Assembly: GCA_947377285.1 (NCBI GenBank)
Contig: CANCFT010000019.1
Coordinates: forward strand, 1 to 64,000
Length of the DNA stretch: 64,000 bases
Reading direction: 5' to 3'
Source of the DNA: Bacteriovoracaceae bacterium
Lineage (GTDB): Bacteria; Bdellovibrionota; Bacteriovoracia; Bacteriovoracales; Bacteriovoracaceae
The notes under the pieces: model-generated
Database searches by the model: none
What the model was told of the DNA's origin: nothing
What the model saw: only the letters and a program-made list of their open reading frames with translations
Shown: positions 16,113 to 26,087 of the stretch, in pieces
Layout of the letters: each line of letters starts with the position of its first letter
How positions within the stretch are numbered: position 1 is the first letter of the stretch
Made by a program: the position numbers and the translations under genes

Positions 16113-17991
16113 AATTAAATTGAAAAAGTCGCGTGTTAGTTGTGAATGCCCTAAACTTGGACACCAGCGCGCTTTCAAATCTCCATTCAGTGTTAGTAGT
16201 TGTAAAATAAGACTGCTTAAAACTCAATTGATTATAATAATCTTTTTTAAATTTTTTAGTGGCATCGACTTTGACTTCATTAATGAGTCCTAACTTTAAT
16301 TTTGGATTCGCTTGAATCATCAAACTTCCTTGAATTCCCACCCCTACCCGGAATCCTTTTTCTAGGTGAGTTGAGGCTTCACCGAAGGGACCAATCATTA
16401 AGGCAGCAGCTAGTTTTTCGTTGGGAGAAAAGGTCGGGCCCATATAGGCCTTGGCCGAAAACTTATGGCATAAATCGCAATTTAAATCATAAATTCTTTC
16501 ATCAACAATTTTCACCGTCCAGGAAAATTGAGGGTCATAGAAACGATACGGATGAAGTGAAGTTAGATTGACAAAAGTAAGTTGATCAAAACTTATTCGG
16601 TTAAGAGTTTTGTCATAAATTAAACTCCCTGTAAAAAAATCAAATTGTGAAAAAGGATCGTACCCCTCATCATTACTCATTAAATCGTGATAGCCTTCTT
16701 TGAATTCAATACCAACCATTGAATGTGTATTTTCAGAGCGAAGAAATGCCGAAAACTTTTGTGGCTGATGACTTTTATCTGGAAGATTGTGTTGAGCTGA
16801 GAGTTTTGTTTCGGTTAGCGATCCCGATTGAACTTGTTGGGGCAATTGAGAACGTTGTATAAGTGACTTTCTAAAAATCATTTTTTCATAATTACTTAAA
16901 CGGTCTTTTGTTCGGTATCTCGTAAAATTTAAAAGTGCAATCACTCCATCTAACGCTTTGATATTTTGATAGTCCTTAGGAAAATCGAAACTGCTCGATA
17001 ATTTTTTTACTTCCGTTAAGTCTTCGGGACTTAATTTTTGCAAAGTTCTTTCTAACTGCTTTTTTAAACTTGGTCTAAAATGCTCCGATCGAACGCGCCC
17101 TGGGATTGATTTAAATCTCTTAATCATCTCACTGGGAAGATAATACCAGCGCTCATGAGAATTCACATCTTCCCCTTCAAAAGGAACTGCTAAAATATCA
17201 ACTAAAACAGCTGAACAATTTTCATCAGCGAAAAAATAATCGAAATAAGTTGTCTGATAAATTTCCCAAACATGATTAATAAATCGATCGAGTTCATCTG
17301 GTGACATATTAAGATCGTACTCGATTAAATCTCTCGACTCTCCATCATTGTATTCATTGACCTTCGTATAATATTTTGTAATTTCTAAAAGTCCTTTATA
17401 ACCACCAAACATTCCTTTAAAAGCAAAGACCAGTCCTAAATCTTCTTTTTCAGGCATAGCAGAAAAAGCGATCGAATAATCAAGCAAATCACCTTGTTTA
17501 TTTTTTTGGTTTAAACGGATTAAAGTATGGCCAAAAAGTGATGACGGATTATTAGGATAAGAAGAAGAAAAGACTAAGGTGAGGCTTTCAGCATTGAGTC
17601 CTTTTTTCCATTCGTCAAATTCAGGACAATTTATTTTAGGTAGATCTTTTAATAAGCCAAGTTTACTTAAAAAATTATACCGCTCGCGAAAAACACATTG
17701 AGGGTGATAGTTAAACCAGCCAGACTTAGCTTTAGGATCTTGAAAAGCTAAAATAGTGGAGTCGAGTTCAGCACCTGGATTAGACTTTCCAAAAGAAGAA
17801 AGAAAAAAATGTTCTCCATCGGCCCTCGATTGAGCCTTGTGATAGTGAAGGAGTTTTAACCAATAACTTTTTTGAATAGGATTGAGATTGTCAAAGAGCG
17901 AAGGAGTAAGTGCAATATTAGGTAGACCTGCCGACGAATCGGCAGGTCTTAAAAAATTAAATAAGAGAACAAGTAGAAGAAAGAGTCGCAT
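16096..17991 (-). CDS. DUF4105 (Lnb-like) outer-envelope protein
   Basis: 631 aa with a signal peptide (MRLFLLLVLLFNFLRPADSS). Residues 130-290 contain the DUF4105/Lnb N-terminal periplasmic domain: SSYPNNPSSLFGHTLIRL with the conserved His, then ADENCSAVLV with the Cys typical of this papain-like (NlpC/P60-related) fold. The last 230 residues alternate like a membrane barrel and end in FQFNYGFFF. The natural substrate is not established; a transacylase or peptidase role is family-level speculation. It overlaps the DUF3015 gene upstream by 35 bases and the hydrolase gene downstream by 17, forming a tight three-gene operon. Confidence 0.85.
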   Translation of the reverse strand: MRLFLLLVLLFNFLRPADSSAGLPNIALTPSLFDNLNPIQKSYWLKLLHYHKAQSRADGEHFFLSSFGKSNPGAELDSTILAFQDPKAKSGWFNYHPQCVFRERYNFLSKLGLLKDLPKINCPEFDEWKKGLNAESLTLVFSSSYPNNPSSLFGHTLIRLNQKNKQGDLLDYSIAFSAMPEKEDLGLVFAFKGMFGGYKGLLEITKYYTKVNEYNDGESRDLIEYDLNMSPDELDRFINHVWEIYQTTYFDYFFADENCSAVLVDILAVPFEGEDVNSHERWYYLPSEMIKRFKSIPGRVRSEHFRPSLKKQLERTLQKLSPEDLTEVKKLSSSFDFPKDYQNIKALDGVIALLNFTRYRTKDRLSNYEKMIFRKSLIQRSQLPQQVQSGSLTETKLSAQHNLPDKSHQPQKFSAFLRSENTHSMVGIEFKEGYHDLMSNDEGYDPFSQFDFFTGSLIYDKTLNRISFDQLTFVNLTSLHPYRFYDPQFSWTVKIVDERIYDLNCDLCHKFSAKAYMGPTFSPNEKLAAALMIGPFGEASTHLEKGFRVGVGIQGSLMIQANPKLKLGLINEVKVDATKKFKKDYYNQLSFKQSYFTTTNTEWRFESALVSKFRAFTTNTRLFQFNYGFFF

Positions 17992-18430
17992 TGTTTTTAA
18001 TTTGAGCTTTTACGTTGTTATAAAGCTCTACCCCTGAAGTTGAATCAGATGGAAGAACAGTTTCGTAGTTTGCTTGAACCATTGAACCAAATGCACGTGA
18101 ATTTTGGCAACCAAAAACTGAAGCAAATGAAGTTACGAATTCTCCATTTCCACGTGCCATATCGATCGCTAATTGATTCATATTCGCTTCAGCAAAATGG
18201 ATTCCTTTTGCATCATTGTTTACGATTGAGTGCTTAGCACATCCTGAAGTTCCAAGAGTCATAGCTATTGTGTTAGAAAAAGTTGCGTTAACGATAGCTC
18301 TTGTTGAAGAAGAGACAAGAGATTGATTTTTTGCGACTTCCCAACCCATTCCACATCCTGAAGATGAGTCACCAGCAAAGGCAGAAGATACAGAAATAAT
18401 AGCGAGCAAAGCGATAATAATGATTCTCAT
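17957..18430 (-). CDS. DUF3015 secreted protein
   Basis: 157 aa with a signal peptide (MRIIIIALLAIISVSSAFA). The mature part has the DUF3015 pattern: CGMGWEVAKNQSL, then SGCAKH, FVTSFASVFGC and a C-terminal cysteine (LSSTC), giving four or five cysteines that could form disulfides. The function of the family is unknown. GGAGG sits 6 bases before the ATG at 18430, which is why this start is preferred to the one at 18442. It is first in the operon with DUF4105 and the hydrolase, and divergent from tsaD. Confidence 0.85.
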   Translation of the reverse strand: MRIIIIALLAIISVSSAFAGDSSSGCGMGWEVAKNQSLVSSSTRAIVNATFSNTIAMTLGTSGCAKHSIVNNDAKGIHFAEANMNQLAIDMARGNGEFVTSFASVFGCQNSRAFGSMVQANYETVLPSDSTSGVELYNNVKAQIKNNATLSSTCSLI

Positions 18431-18511
18431 TAAGTCCTCCATGAACTATGAATGTTTACTTACCGAAATAGGATCAGGTATCATTACAAAAAACACAATG
18501 AAATTTTGCAA

Positions 18512-19579
18512 ATGAAAGAAAAGTTAATATTAGGAATTGAAACCAGCTGGGATGACACTTCGATTGCTCTTTTAAAAGGCAATCCGGAAGATCTCACTCA
18601 AAAGCCAATACTATTGGCCCATCAGTCTTTTTCTCAAGAACTGATTCTTCAAAAATGGGGCGGAGTTGTTCCTGAAATTGCTGCTCGAAACCACTTGGAA
18701 AAACTCACGCCAATCCTAGAGTCTGCGCTTAATGAAGCCCAAGTTAAAATCTCAGAAATTGATTTAATCGCTGTCACAACTCACCCGGGACTTTTAGGTC
18801 CATTATTAACGGGAATTAATTGTGCAAAAACTATAGCTCTCATTAATGAACTTCCCATTGCCTCAGTCAATCACCTCTATGCTCATCTCGAAGCCATTCA
18901 TTTAAGTGAGTCAATAACTTATCCTTATTTAGGATTATTGGTCAGTGGTGGCCACAGTCTTTATATTTTAGTGCGCTCACCTCTAGAATTTGAAATATTA
19001 GGAAACTCCATCGACGATGCGGCCGGTGAAGCCTTTGATAAAGGTGGAAAACTTTTAGGCTTGGGGTATCCGGCCGGAAGAATCATTGATGAAAAAGCAC
19101 TTCTGGGTGACCATAAAAAATATAAATTTCCGATTTCAATGCTTGATTCAGGAGACGCTACTTTAAGTTTTTCTGGCGTTAAAACCAGTCTTCGAAATTT
19201 TCTTGAAGAACATCCCGATAAAAATTTTTTAATTGAAGATGTTTGTGCTTCTTATCAGTTTGCTATTGTTGAAGCACTCTCTAAAAAACTTCAAGTGGCA
19301 CAAGATATGGCCTTCAATTTATATGGTGTTGATCTTCCGATTGTCGTCGGAGGTGGAGTTGCCTGCAATAGCTCACTTCGGAAAACACTTTTTAATAATT
19401 TTTCTAATGTTCATTTTGTTCTGCCCAAATATTGTACTGACAACGGGGCCATGATCGCCAACTATGCTCTACGAACTTTTCATCAAGCACTACCTTTTCC
19501 AGATTGTTTACTCTTGGATGCTAGAGGGCAATTCGTTTCAAAAGCAGAAAAGTTAAAAAACCAAAGGAAAACAAAATGA
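18512..19579 (+). CDS. tsaD: tRNA threonylcarbamoyladenosine synthase subunit TsaD
   Basis: 355 aa. TsaD transfers the threonylcarbamoyl group to A37 of ANN-decoding tRNAs, with TsaB and TsaE. Seen are the ASKHA N-terminal motif GIETSWDDTS (the usual Cys after GIETS is Trp here), NHLYAHLEA with the metal-binding His pair, LLVSGGHS, DDAAGEAFDKGGKLLGL and VGGGVACNS. The length is close to normal. The ATG at 18512 was chosen because the upstream extension to 18452 has no family counterpart. The stop overlaps the rsmA ATG by four bases. Confidence 0.96.
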   Translation: MKEKLILGIETSWDDTSIALLKGNPEDLTQKPILLAHQSFSQELILQKWGGVVPEIAARNHLEKLTPILESALNEAQVKISEIDLIAVTTHPGLLGPLLTGINCAKTIALINELPIASVNHLYAHLEAIHLSESITYPYLGLLVSGGHSLYILVRSPLEFEILGNSIDDAAGEAFDKGGKLLGLGYPAGRIIDEKALLGDHKKYKFPISMLDSGDATLSFSGVKTSLRNFLEEHPDKNFLIEDVCASYQFAIVEALSKKLQVAQDMAFNLYGVDLPIVVGGGVACNSSLRKTLFNNFSNVHFVLPKYCTDNGAMIANYALRTFHQALPFPDCLLLDARGQFVSKAEKLKNQRKTK

Positions 19580-20385
19580 CGAAAGCTAGGCTTGAATTGC
19601 CGAGTGCTGATAAATCTTTGGGGCAGCATTTTTTGCGCGATCAAAATATCATTCACCAAATCTGCAATGATTTTAAAAATGAGGCCGATGCGATTGTAGA
19701 AATTGGTCCAGGACCGGGAATATTAACGGAACACCTGGCCCTGTTAGGTTTGCCCTATTTTGTCATTGAAAAAGACACGCGTTTTGGCGTTTACCTCGAG
19801 CAGTTTTTAAAATCCGAACAAATCACCATGGACGATGCTCTTCAAGTTCAGCTTTCTCATTTTTTTGAAGACAAAGGTTTGAGTGGTAAAAAAATCTGGC
19901 TTGTCTCTAATCTTCCTTACAATATTGCCACTCCATTATTAGTTAATTTTTTGCAAGCTCCAGAAATTAAATTTATGACTTTGATGTTTCAAAAAGAAGT
20001 AGCCGATAAAGTCTTTCCTTTTGCCACCACTAAAAATTTTATGAACTCGCTTCTCGTATTATGCCAATCGTATTTTGAATGTGAACTTTTAGCCAAAGTA
20101 CCACCGGGAGCTTTTTCGCCTCCTCCAAAAGTAGATTCAGCAGTCATCACTTTTAAAAGACGAGCCACTCCACTTGTTCCACTCAATGAATTTAGAACAT
20201 TGGAAAAATTTTTGCGCCAAATGTTTTCTCAAAGAAGAAAGCAACTAGGTGGAGTTTTAAAAAGCAATTTTCCTGTTGAAAAAATAAAAGAAAGTTTTCA
20301 GGCCGTAGGAATTGAAACTACTCTCCGCTCTGAAGTGCTAACTCTCCCTCAAGTTTTAGAACTATACAGGTTGCTAAGGTCATGA
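19576..20385 (+). CDS. rsmA: 16S rRNA adenine dimethyltransferase RsmA (KsgA)
   Basis: 269 aa. It dimethylates two adjacent adenines in the 3' terminal helix of 16S rRNA using S-adenosylmethionine. Motifs are LGQHFLRDQNI, the SAM loop VEIGPGPGILTEHL, the catalytic SNLPYNIATPLL, and PGAFSPPPKVDSAVI. Length is normal. It begins with an ATGA overlap on the tsaD stop and itself overlaps the following barrel gene by four bases, so all three are translated as one unit. Confidence 0.97.
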   Translation: MTKARLELPSADKSLGQHFLRDQNIIHQICNDFKNEADAIVEIGPGPGILTEHLALLGLPYFVIEKDTRFGVYLEQFLKSEQITMDDALQVQLSHFFEDKGLSGKKIWLVSNLPYNIATPLLVNFLQAPEIKFMTLMFQKEVADKVFPFATTKNFMNSLLVLCQSYFECELLAKVPPGAFSPPPKVDSAVITFKRRATPLVPLNEFRTLEKFLRQMFSQRRKQLGGVLKSNFPVEKIKESFQAVGIETTLRSEVLTLPQVLELYRLLRS

Positions 20386-21695
20386 AAAAAATAATTACGC
20401 TTTTACTATTTTTGTCTTTATTTTCAAATTTGGCATTAGCAAGTTATCCTGAATTTTTTGGAGCAAGTTATTCAACCTCTTCAATTGGAAATCAATCGAC
20501 CCTTGACTCTAATGACCCCAGTAATAATTATTACACTCCGGCCATTTTAGGATTTTCTGATCGAGTCAATATCTTAATGCAGGCGACTTCAACTGCTACT
20601 ACTTTTGATAAAATGACCAATATTACCGTCACCAATAGCACTAACTCCAGCTCAACAACGACTGGAAATGTTGATAATAATTACACAAAATTTTATGGTA
20701 GTGGTTTGCATTTTTCTTTGCCGATTGGTTTTCAGCATTTAGGAACACTCGGAATTTCTCTTTTTCTTCCAATTGGAAATCTCATGGAAACGAATTCAGG
20801 AAATCCTTTTTTACCTGAATATGTTATGTACCATTCACGCTACCGACGTACATCTATCTATTTAAATTTTGCCCGCAAATGGAGTGATGACCTAGCCTGG
20901 TCGATTGGAGGAATTGTAGGGTTTCAAGCCTCTGCTGATGTAAAAACTAATTTGAGCTTAAATGGTGCTGCTTATGGATCATGGGGGCAGGCCCGCTCTA
21001 AAATTGCTCCTTCACTCGGACTCATAACTTCAATCGTTAAAAAATTTGACCAAGTTAAATTGTATTTCACCTATCAGCAAGAAATGAAATCTAATCTTCA
21101 CGCAGGAGTGACCGGTGAAATTAATAATCCATCCCTTGCTCTTTTTGAATCTGGAATTGATTCCGTTATTTTTTATGACCCTCACACTTTTAGACTTGGC
21201 GGCTCTCTTCAAAATGGATCGACCGAATTTTTTGCTGGGGCCGAATACCTAATATGGTCTGGGTATAAACCACCAACTATTTATATTACAAAAACTGGTG
21301 GAGTGATCGTCCCAAGTAGCAATTATGAACATATTAAAGTGAGAAATACTATCAATCCTCGCCTTGGTATGAAGATCAATATGACAGATCGATGGAGCGT
21401 AGGAGCTGGAGTTGCTTATCGAATGACACCACTAGATGGGGATTTTTCAGGTAGTGGAAACTCAATTGATTCCAATACCACTATTTTTACGACTGGACTA
21501 CAATACCGCATTGTTATTTGGTCAAAAGATGTTAATTTAGGAACTTCATTGGAGTATCATAAACTTCAAAGTAAATACGTCACTAAATCTACTGGCCAAG
21601 AAGATGGAAGTGCCGGTTTGAAAATCGGATCCGGCGGCTACCAAATTGCCGGACATATTATTGCTGCAAGTTTTGGGATAAAATTTAATTTTTAA
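20382..21695 (+). CDS. FadL/OMPP1-like outer-membrane protein
   Basis: 437 aa with a signal peptide (MKKIITLLLFLSLFSNLALA). It shows alternating hydrophobic strands, Asn/Ser/Thr-rich loops and a C-terminal Phe (FGIKFNF). The layout, with SLPIGFQHLGTLGISLFLP, a WSIGGIVGF segment and VGAGVAYRMTPLDG, is that of FadL-family transporters for hydrophobic compounds, though the N-terminal NPA-like hatch is weak (SNDPSNNYYTPAI). Four-base overlap with rsmA. The substrate is unknown. Confidence 0.75.
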   Translation: MKKIITLLLFLSLFSNLALASYPEFFGASYSTSSIGNQSTLDSNDPSNNYYTPAILGFSDRVNILMQATSTATTFDKMTNITVTNSTNSSSTTTGNVDNNYTKFYGSGLHFSLPIGFQHLGTLGISLFLPIGNLMETNSGNPFLPEYVMYHSRYRRTSIYLNFARKWSDDLAWSIGGIVGFQASADVKTNLSLNGAAYGSWGQARSKIAPSLGLITSIVKKFDQVKLYFTYQQEMKSNLHAGVTGEINNPSLALFESGIDSVIFYDPHTFRLGGSLQNGSTEFFAGAEYLIWSGYKPPTIYITKTGGVIVPSSNYEHIKVRNTINPRLGMKINMTDRWSVGAGVAYRMTPLDGDFSGSGNSIDSNTTIFTTGLQYRIVIWSKDVNLGTSLEYHKLQSKYVTKSTGQEDGSAGLKIGSGGYQIAGHIIAASFGIKFNF

Positions 21696-21709
21696 AGAAT
21701 TTTAAAATT

Positions 21710-22162
21710 ATGGGAATAAAAATCATAGGGACTAATAAACGTGCAAGCTTCGACTATATCTTAATGGATAAGTTTGAAGCTGGTATTGCTCTACTCGGAA
21801 CAGAAGTCAAAGTTCTCCGAGAAGGACATGTCGCTCTTAATGAATCTTATGTGGCCATCGACGCTCGTGGTGAAGTATGGGCCTACAACGTCAATATCCC
21901 CCACTATAGCTTTGGAAATATAAATAATCACACTGAACAGAGAGTGAAAAAATTATTGCTTAATCGCCTTGAAATTACTCGTATCCATCACCAAATGAAA
22001 ACTCAAAATCTTTCTTTAATTATTACTAAAATGTATTTTAAAGATTCAAAAATCAAATTGGAATTCGCCTTAGCAAAGGGCAAAAAAGCTCATGACAAAA
22101 GAGATGCTGAAAAAGAAAAAGATGTGGCCCGCAAACTTCAGCGCGGAAACTATGAAGACTAA
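21710..22162 (+). CDS. smpB: SsrA-binding protein SmpB
   Basis: 150 aa. SmpB binds tmRNA and delivers it to stalled ribosomes. Features: an N-terminal oligonucleotide-binding barrel (ASFDYILMDKFEAGIALLGT, EVKVLREGHVALNESYV), then YKLQ-like KMYFKDSKIKLEFALAKGKK and the basic tail KAHDKRDAEKEKDVARKL, which becomes helical in the mRNA channel. Full length. It starts 15 bases after the FadL-like gene. Its RNA partner lies at the left end of the window. Confidence 0.97.
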   Translation: MGIKIIGTNKRASFDYILMDKFEAGIALLGTEVKVLREGHVALNESYVAIDARGEVWAYNVNIPHYSFGNINNHTEQRVKKLLLNRLEITRIHHQMKTQNLSLIITKMYFKDSKIKLEFALAKGKKAHDKRDAEKEKDVARKLQRGNYED

Positions 22163-22171
22163 GTAAGTTTT

Positions 22172-22456
22172 TTATTTTTTTTTCTTAACTGGCTTCTTTG
22201 AATTTTTACCCACCATCAAAGTCATCAGTAACCCGCCAACAAAACCAGCGGCCATAAATTTCAAGACAAAATAAAATGACTCATCTAAGAAATTCTGAGT
22301 GAAAATCCTAGAAAAAAAGCCAATAAAGTGACCTTTTGATAAAACATTAAACCAATCGAGTTGGCCTATAAGGAAATAAGATGGCCTAAAGTAAAGACCT
22401 ACTGCTGTAGATACAATAGTAACTATAGGAATTAAAAATAGACGTTTCATATCCAT
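22172..22456 (-). CDS. Small membrane protein, two transmembrane segments
   Basis: 94 aa. There are two hydrophobic segments (about 6-24 and 62-82) and a very basic C-terminus (KNSKKPVKKKK). No family is recognised. It is convergent with smpB and alone on its strand. The start could be the ATG at 22456 or 22450; neither has a convincing SD. Confidence 0.55.
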   Translation of the reverse strand: MDMKRLFLIPIVTIVSTAVGLYFRPSYFLIGQLDWFNVLSKGHFIGFFSRIFTQNFLDESFYFVLKFMAAGFVGGLLMTLMVGKNSKKPVKKKK

Positions 22457-22519
22457 CGATTATCTCAAAACTTTAAGAAAAAGCTACTCAATAAATTTAA
22501 CTACACATATACTTAGTGA

Positions 22520-23032
22520 ATGAAAAACTTAATCATCTTTTTTGTTCTCCTACTTAATTCACTTTTCACTCCTGCATTTGCAGACTACGTTAGGGTTAAA
22601 GCTCCACTGTTAAATGGGAAATTGATTGCCAATAATTTAGAAATGACAGATTGGCAGGCCGTCATGAGTTGCCATTTTAATGTTCAAGGCTCTCGTAAAG
22701 AATCAATTCGATACCCTCAGACTTTTTTAACTAAACTCGACGGTCATGCTTATGCTTTAAAAGTTAAGGCCGGCTCTTTAAGTGAGCTCCTCCCAAATTG
22801 GGAATTATTAACTTGTGCATATAAGCTCATTTTAATCGGTAAAAATAGCACGACTCACCAATTAGCTTTTGGTGAAATCTTTTTAGTCGGCAAAGAATCC
22901 GGAGTCATGAGTGAAGGGGAATTGCAAAGCATGCAAGATCCTATTCAATTAGCAAAAATCTTAAATGAGAGAACAAAAGAATTGGTCATTGCCTATGGCA
23001 AAGACGGTGGTATTGTTGAAGACACTAATTGA
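22520..23032 (+). CDS. Secreted protein of unknown function
   Basis: 170 aa with a signal peptide (MKNLIIFFVLLLNSLFTPAFA). The mature part is a mixed alpha/beta domain with two cysteines (SCHFNV, LTCAYK) that could form a disulfide. No family is recognised. The stop overlaps the TTG start of the next membrane protein gene, so the two are coupled. Confidence 0.65.
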   Translation: MKNLIIFFVLLLNSLFTPAFADYVRVKAPLLNGKLIANNLEMTDWQAVMSCHFNVQGSRKESIRYPQTFLTKLDGHAYALKVKAGSLSELLPNWELLTCAYKLILIGKNSTTHQLAFGEIFLVGKESGVMSEGELQSMQDPIQLAKILNERTKELVIAYGKDGGIVEDTN

Positions 23033-23445
23033 AAAATACACTCTTACAATTTTTCAATAATTATAAAAAAATTGCACTTCTTTGCTTTTTAAGTGATCTC
23101 GGGCTTTCGATTTGGTCATATGAGCAGCTTAAAAACTATGATCAATACCTAAAGATTGTAAAACCAATCGTTGCTTCTCCAGATTTTCAAGTCCAAATTT
23201 ATGCACTTTTTCTTCAAAGTCTAATTTTTACATTGATGATATTTTTAGCCTTCCACTTGATTATTTATATCCTCTTTATTAAAAAACTAAAATACGCGGT
23301 TAAATACGTACGCATTTATTCTGCCATGGCGGCAATTTCATGTGTGCTGATGATCTTTTCTGGATATATTATTGCTCTAATCCCAATTTTGATTTATTCA
23401 CTTTCCTTTTTTACTTTAAAAAAGAATCTCAATAACAATTCCTGA
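23029..23445 (+). CDS. Membrane protein of unknown function, about four transmembrane segments
   Basis: 138 aa, with hydrophobic stretches near 15-30, 58-82, 98-112 and 113-130. It starts with TTG at 23029 inside the upstream stop (TTGA overlap), a sign of translational coupling with the secreted protein at 22520. No conserved motif is seen. The pair may form an envelope unit. Confidence 0.6.
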   Translation: MKNTLLQFFNNYKKIALLCFLSDLGLSIWSYEQLKNYDQYLKIVKPIVASPDFQVQIYALFLQSLIFTLMIFLAFHLIIYILFIKKLKYAVKYVRIYSAMAAISCVLMIFSGYIIALIPILIYSLSFFTLKKNLNNNS

Positions 23446-23558
23446 TAAAAACGTTTAGAATTTTTTTAACTAATGTAAATTTATTTTAGTAAATTCAAAA
23501 ATTTACCGATTCTGCTTAAAATATATGATTTAAATCACTCAATTTTACGGAGTTAAGA

Positions 23559-25112
23559 ATGCTCTTTTTCAGTAATCGCTCAATGAAAACAAAAATTTTA
23601 CTTTCCTTAGTTCCAATGATTTTTTGTTCATTGCTAGTTTCATTGCATATTTATAAAACTGGACTTATAGAAGATAAAGATTTTGAAAGAGCCGTGGCGA
23701 TAACTGATACGGTTGCCATGGAAGAATTACAAATGGTCAGTATGTCAGAGGCCCTAAGAGGATATATTCTTGATCCTAAAAATACCAAAGAATTAGAAAG
23801 AAAAAAGAAAGCAGATGCCGACTATGCCTCTTTAGCTGCAAAATTAGCAACTATGACTAATGAAAATAAAATGATTTTTGATCTCAATGCTCAAATGGCT
23901 AAATTAGATGAAGAAGAATTAGATAAAGCTGAAACAGCTCTTGCAGAGATGGTTAATGAAGATAAAGCAAAAGTTTTAAATTATTTCAGCAATACCTATT
24001 CTCCAATTAGGGCAAAACAAAATACCAATTTTCAAAAACTAAAATCACTCTCATCTGCTTATAGTTCACAATTGATTTCAAATATTAATAAGAAAAAGCA
24101 ATTTGAATCTATAATGACTATTATTTTTGTTTTGAGCGGTACTTTAATCGGAACGATCATTGTTTATTTTGTTAATGAAAGTGTTAATAAATTAACTTCT
24201 AAAGTTTTTGATGAAATCTATACTCTTTCAGATAGATTAACTTCTACGGCCAATGATCTTTCAAATAAAAGTAAAGTGCTCTCTGAAGCTACGACAGAAG
24301 AAGCTGCGGCCATTCAAGAAACCGCTGCTTCACTTCATGAAGTAACTGCGATGGTTCAAAGAAACACAGAAAATGCTGGAAAATCTCGCGATCTTTCTCG
24401 GATGAGTAGAGACGCTTCTCACCACGGACTTGAATCTGTGAAAAAAATGAAAGATGCCATGGAAGAAATCCAATTAACCCAAAGTAATATTATTAACAGT
24501 GTTGATGAAGGTAATAAAAAAATTGGAGAAATCGTCGGAGTAATTTCGGCCATAGGTGAAAAAACAAAAATTATAAATGATATTGTTTTTCAAACTAAAC
24601 TTCTCTCTTTTAATGCTTCAGTAGAAGCTGCTAGGGCCGGAGAGCAAGGAAAAGGCTTTGCGGTTGTTGCTGAAGAAGTTGGAAATCTTGCTCAAATGAG
24701 TGGTAAAGCTTCTCAAGAAATATCTGAAATGCTAGATCAGAGTATTCAACGAGTAACTTTAATTGTCGATGAAACTAAAGTTAATGTAGAAAAAATTGTT
24801 TATCTTGGAAAAGAAAAGATCACCAACGGGACTTCTATTGCTATTGATTGCGCTCGAAGCTTAGAAGATGTCGTTAGTAAAATTGAAGAAGTTAATAGAA
24901 CCATTGATGAAATTACTGTTGCTTCAAATGAGCAGTCACAAGGAATCACTGGTATCAACGCAGCTGTTGGTCAACTCGATTCAACAACTCAACAAAATAG
25001 TGAAATTGCCACTCAAACTTTTGAATCTTCAAAAGAGCTTAGCGATCAATCTACTCATTTAAGAAATATGGTCGATAATCTCGTCATTATTTTTAAAGGA
25101 AAAAGCACTTAA
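23559..25112 (+). CDS. Methyl-accepting chemotaxis protein
   Basis: 517 aa chemoreceptor. It has a transmembrane helix at about 10-30, a short periplasmic helical domain of the four-helix-bundle size (30-185), and a second transmembrane helix near 187-208. No obvious HAMP follows. The cytoplasmic coiled coil carries the CheA/CheW-binding tip [20 protein letters not shown] followed by [14 protein letters not shown], slightly divergent from the usual QTNLLALNAAIEAARAGE. The SD GGAG precedes the ATG. It overlaps the convergent gene at 25109 by four bases. The ligand is unknown. It indicates a motile organism. Confidence 0.93.
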   Translation: MLFFSNRSMKTKILLSLVPMIFCSLLVSLHIYKTGLIEDKDFERAVAITDTVAMEELQMVSMSEALRGYILDPKNTKELERKKKADADYASLAAKLATMTNENKMIFDLNAQMAKLDEEELDKAETALAEMVNEDKAKVLNYFSNTYSPIRAKQNTNFQKLKSLSSAYSSQLISNINKKKQFESIMTIIFVLSGTLIGTIIVYFVNESVNKLTSKVFDEIYTLSDRLTSTANDLSNKSKVLSEATTEEAAAIQETAASLHEVTAMVQRNTENAGKSRDLSRMSRDASHHGLESVKKMKDAMEEIQLTQSNIINSVDEGNKKIGEIVGVISAIGEKTKIINDIVFQTKLLSFNASVEAARAGEQGKGFAVVAEEVGNLAQMSGKASQEISEMLDQSIQRVTLIVDETKVNVEKIVYLGKEKITNGTSIAIDCARSLEDVVSKIEEVNRTIDEITVASNEQSQGITGINAAVGQLDSTTQQNSEIATQTFESSKELSDQSTHLRNMVDNLVIIFKGKST

Positions 25113-26056
25113 CCAAAATTAGGAATAATAAATTGAGTGGCCTTCGGTTCAGTCCACTCAGGGAGAGGGCGGTTTTTTTCTTGAAGGACGTTTTGCCCGG
25201 CCAAGGCCAAAAGAAACGAATCAAATGCTCTAGGATTTTTAACGAGAATTTCAAGATCATGGTTATAAATAAAAATATCTAATTTTGCTTCAATTTTCTT
25301 AATAGCATCGAGGCGAACTTCTATTCCTAGATCAATATCATTTAACATATCGACATCTTTTTTAAGAATAATTTTTGATCGTAACAGTTCGATCAATATA
25401 ATTTGTCCATTAGCTTCAAACAGCTCTAGGTGTTTTGGGAAATGTCTTTTGATATAACTAAAACGAGAAAGAATCATCAAAGAAATATTCCCAAAAGAGT
25501 CAAACGAGGTGTTAAAAGTTTCTAGGATTTGATCGTAGTAATACTGCCAGACCCAAAAATCCAGAGCTCGGTTCCAATAAGGCAGAAATCCTTTTTTTAA
25601 TCGTCTTTTAAATGACCGAGTTAATAAGTGATGAGCTGTTTCTTTTTCAAAAATATCGCGGTTATAAACTATTTCATCAGCTTTATTTCTTTCTTGTTCA
25701 TATTTTTTGGGATTTGAATTTATTAATTTTAAATCTTCGTTGAGAAGATTTTTCATTTTTTCTCGAACAGTCATGACACTTTCTTTGGGACATTGTCCCG
25801 CTCCCGGACAATCGAGTTCACATTTACTACAGGCAGAAGTGGATAATGGAAAATCGACAACAAGTTGCTTAACTCCAAAATTATGAATCCATGCTCTAAT
25901 AGCTTCGTCGCTATCATTAGCTTCTTCATCTTTAACTGGTAATAGTGATTTTAAAAACCATCGGCTATTTTGCGGGTAATACTCAATAAGGCAGAAATAA
26001 AAATTATCATTCCTCCCCCCTTTCATGCTTAGACTTCCAATATTTTTAGTATCCAT
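25109..26056 (-). CDS. DUF429-like protein with a Cys cluster
   Basis: 315 aa. An early segment [20 protein letters not shown] followed by PGAGQCP resembles the DUF429-type RNase H-like fold core (VVDxPL) with an inserted cysteine cluster (CxxC...C...C) that could bind zinc. The remaining helical part, with [20 protein letters not shown], is basic. The function of the family is unknown (predicted nuclease). The ATG at 26056 has only a weak SD. It follows the GHMP kinase gene by 31 bases in the same direction. Confidence 0.55.
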   Translation of the reverse strand: MDTKNIGSLSMKGGRNDNFYFCLIEYYPQNSRWFLKSLLPVKDEEANDSDEAIRAWIHNFGVKQLVVDFPLSTSACSKCELDCPGAGQCPKESVMTVREKMKNLLNEDLKLINSNPKKYEQERNKADEIVYNRDIFEKETAHHLLTRSFKRRLKKGFLPYWNRALDFWVWQYYYDQILETFNTSFDSFGNISLMILSRFSYIKRHFPKHLELFEANGQIILIELLRSKIILKKDVDMLNDIDLGIEVRLDAIKKIEAKLDIFIYNHDLEILVKNPRAFDSFLLALAGQNVLQEKNRPLPEWTEPKATQFIIPNFG

Positions 26057-26087
26057 CTATTACTCCGATTCTTTTGAAAGTCTCTGC

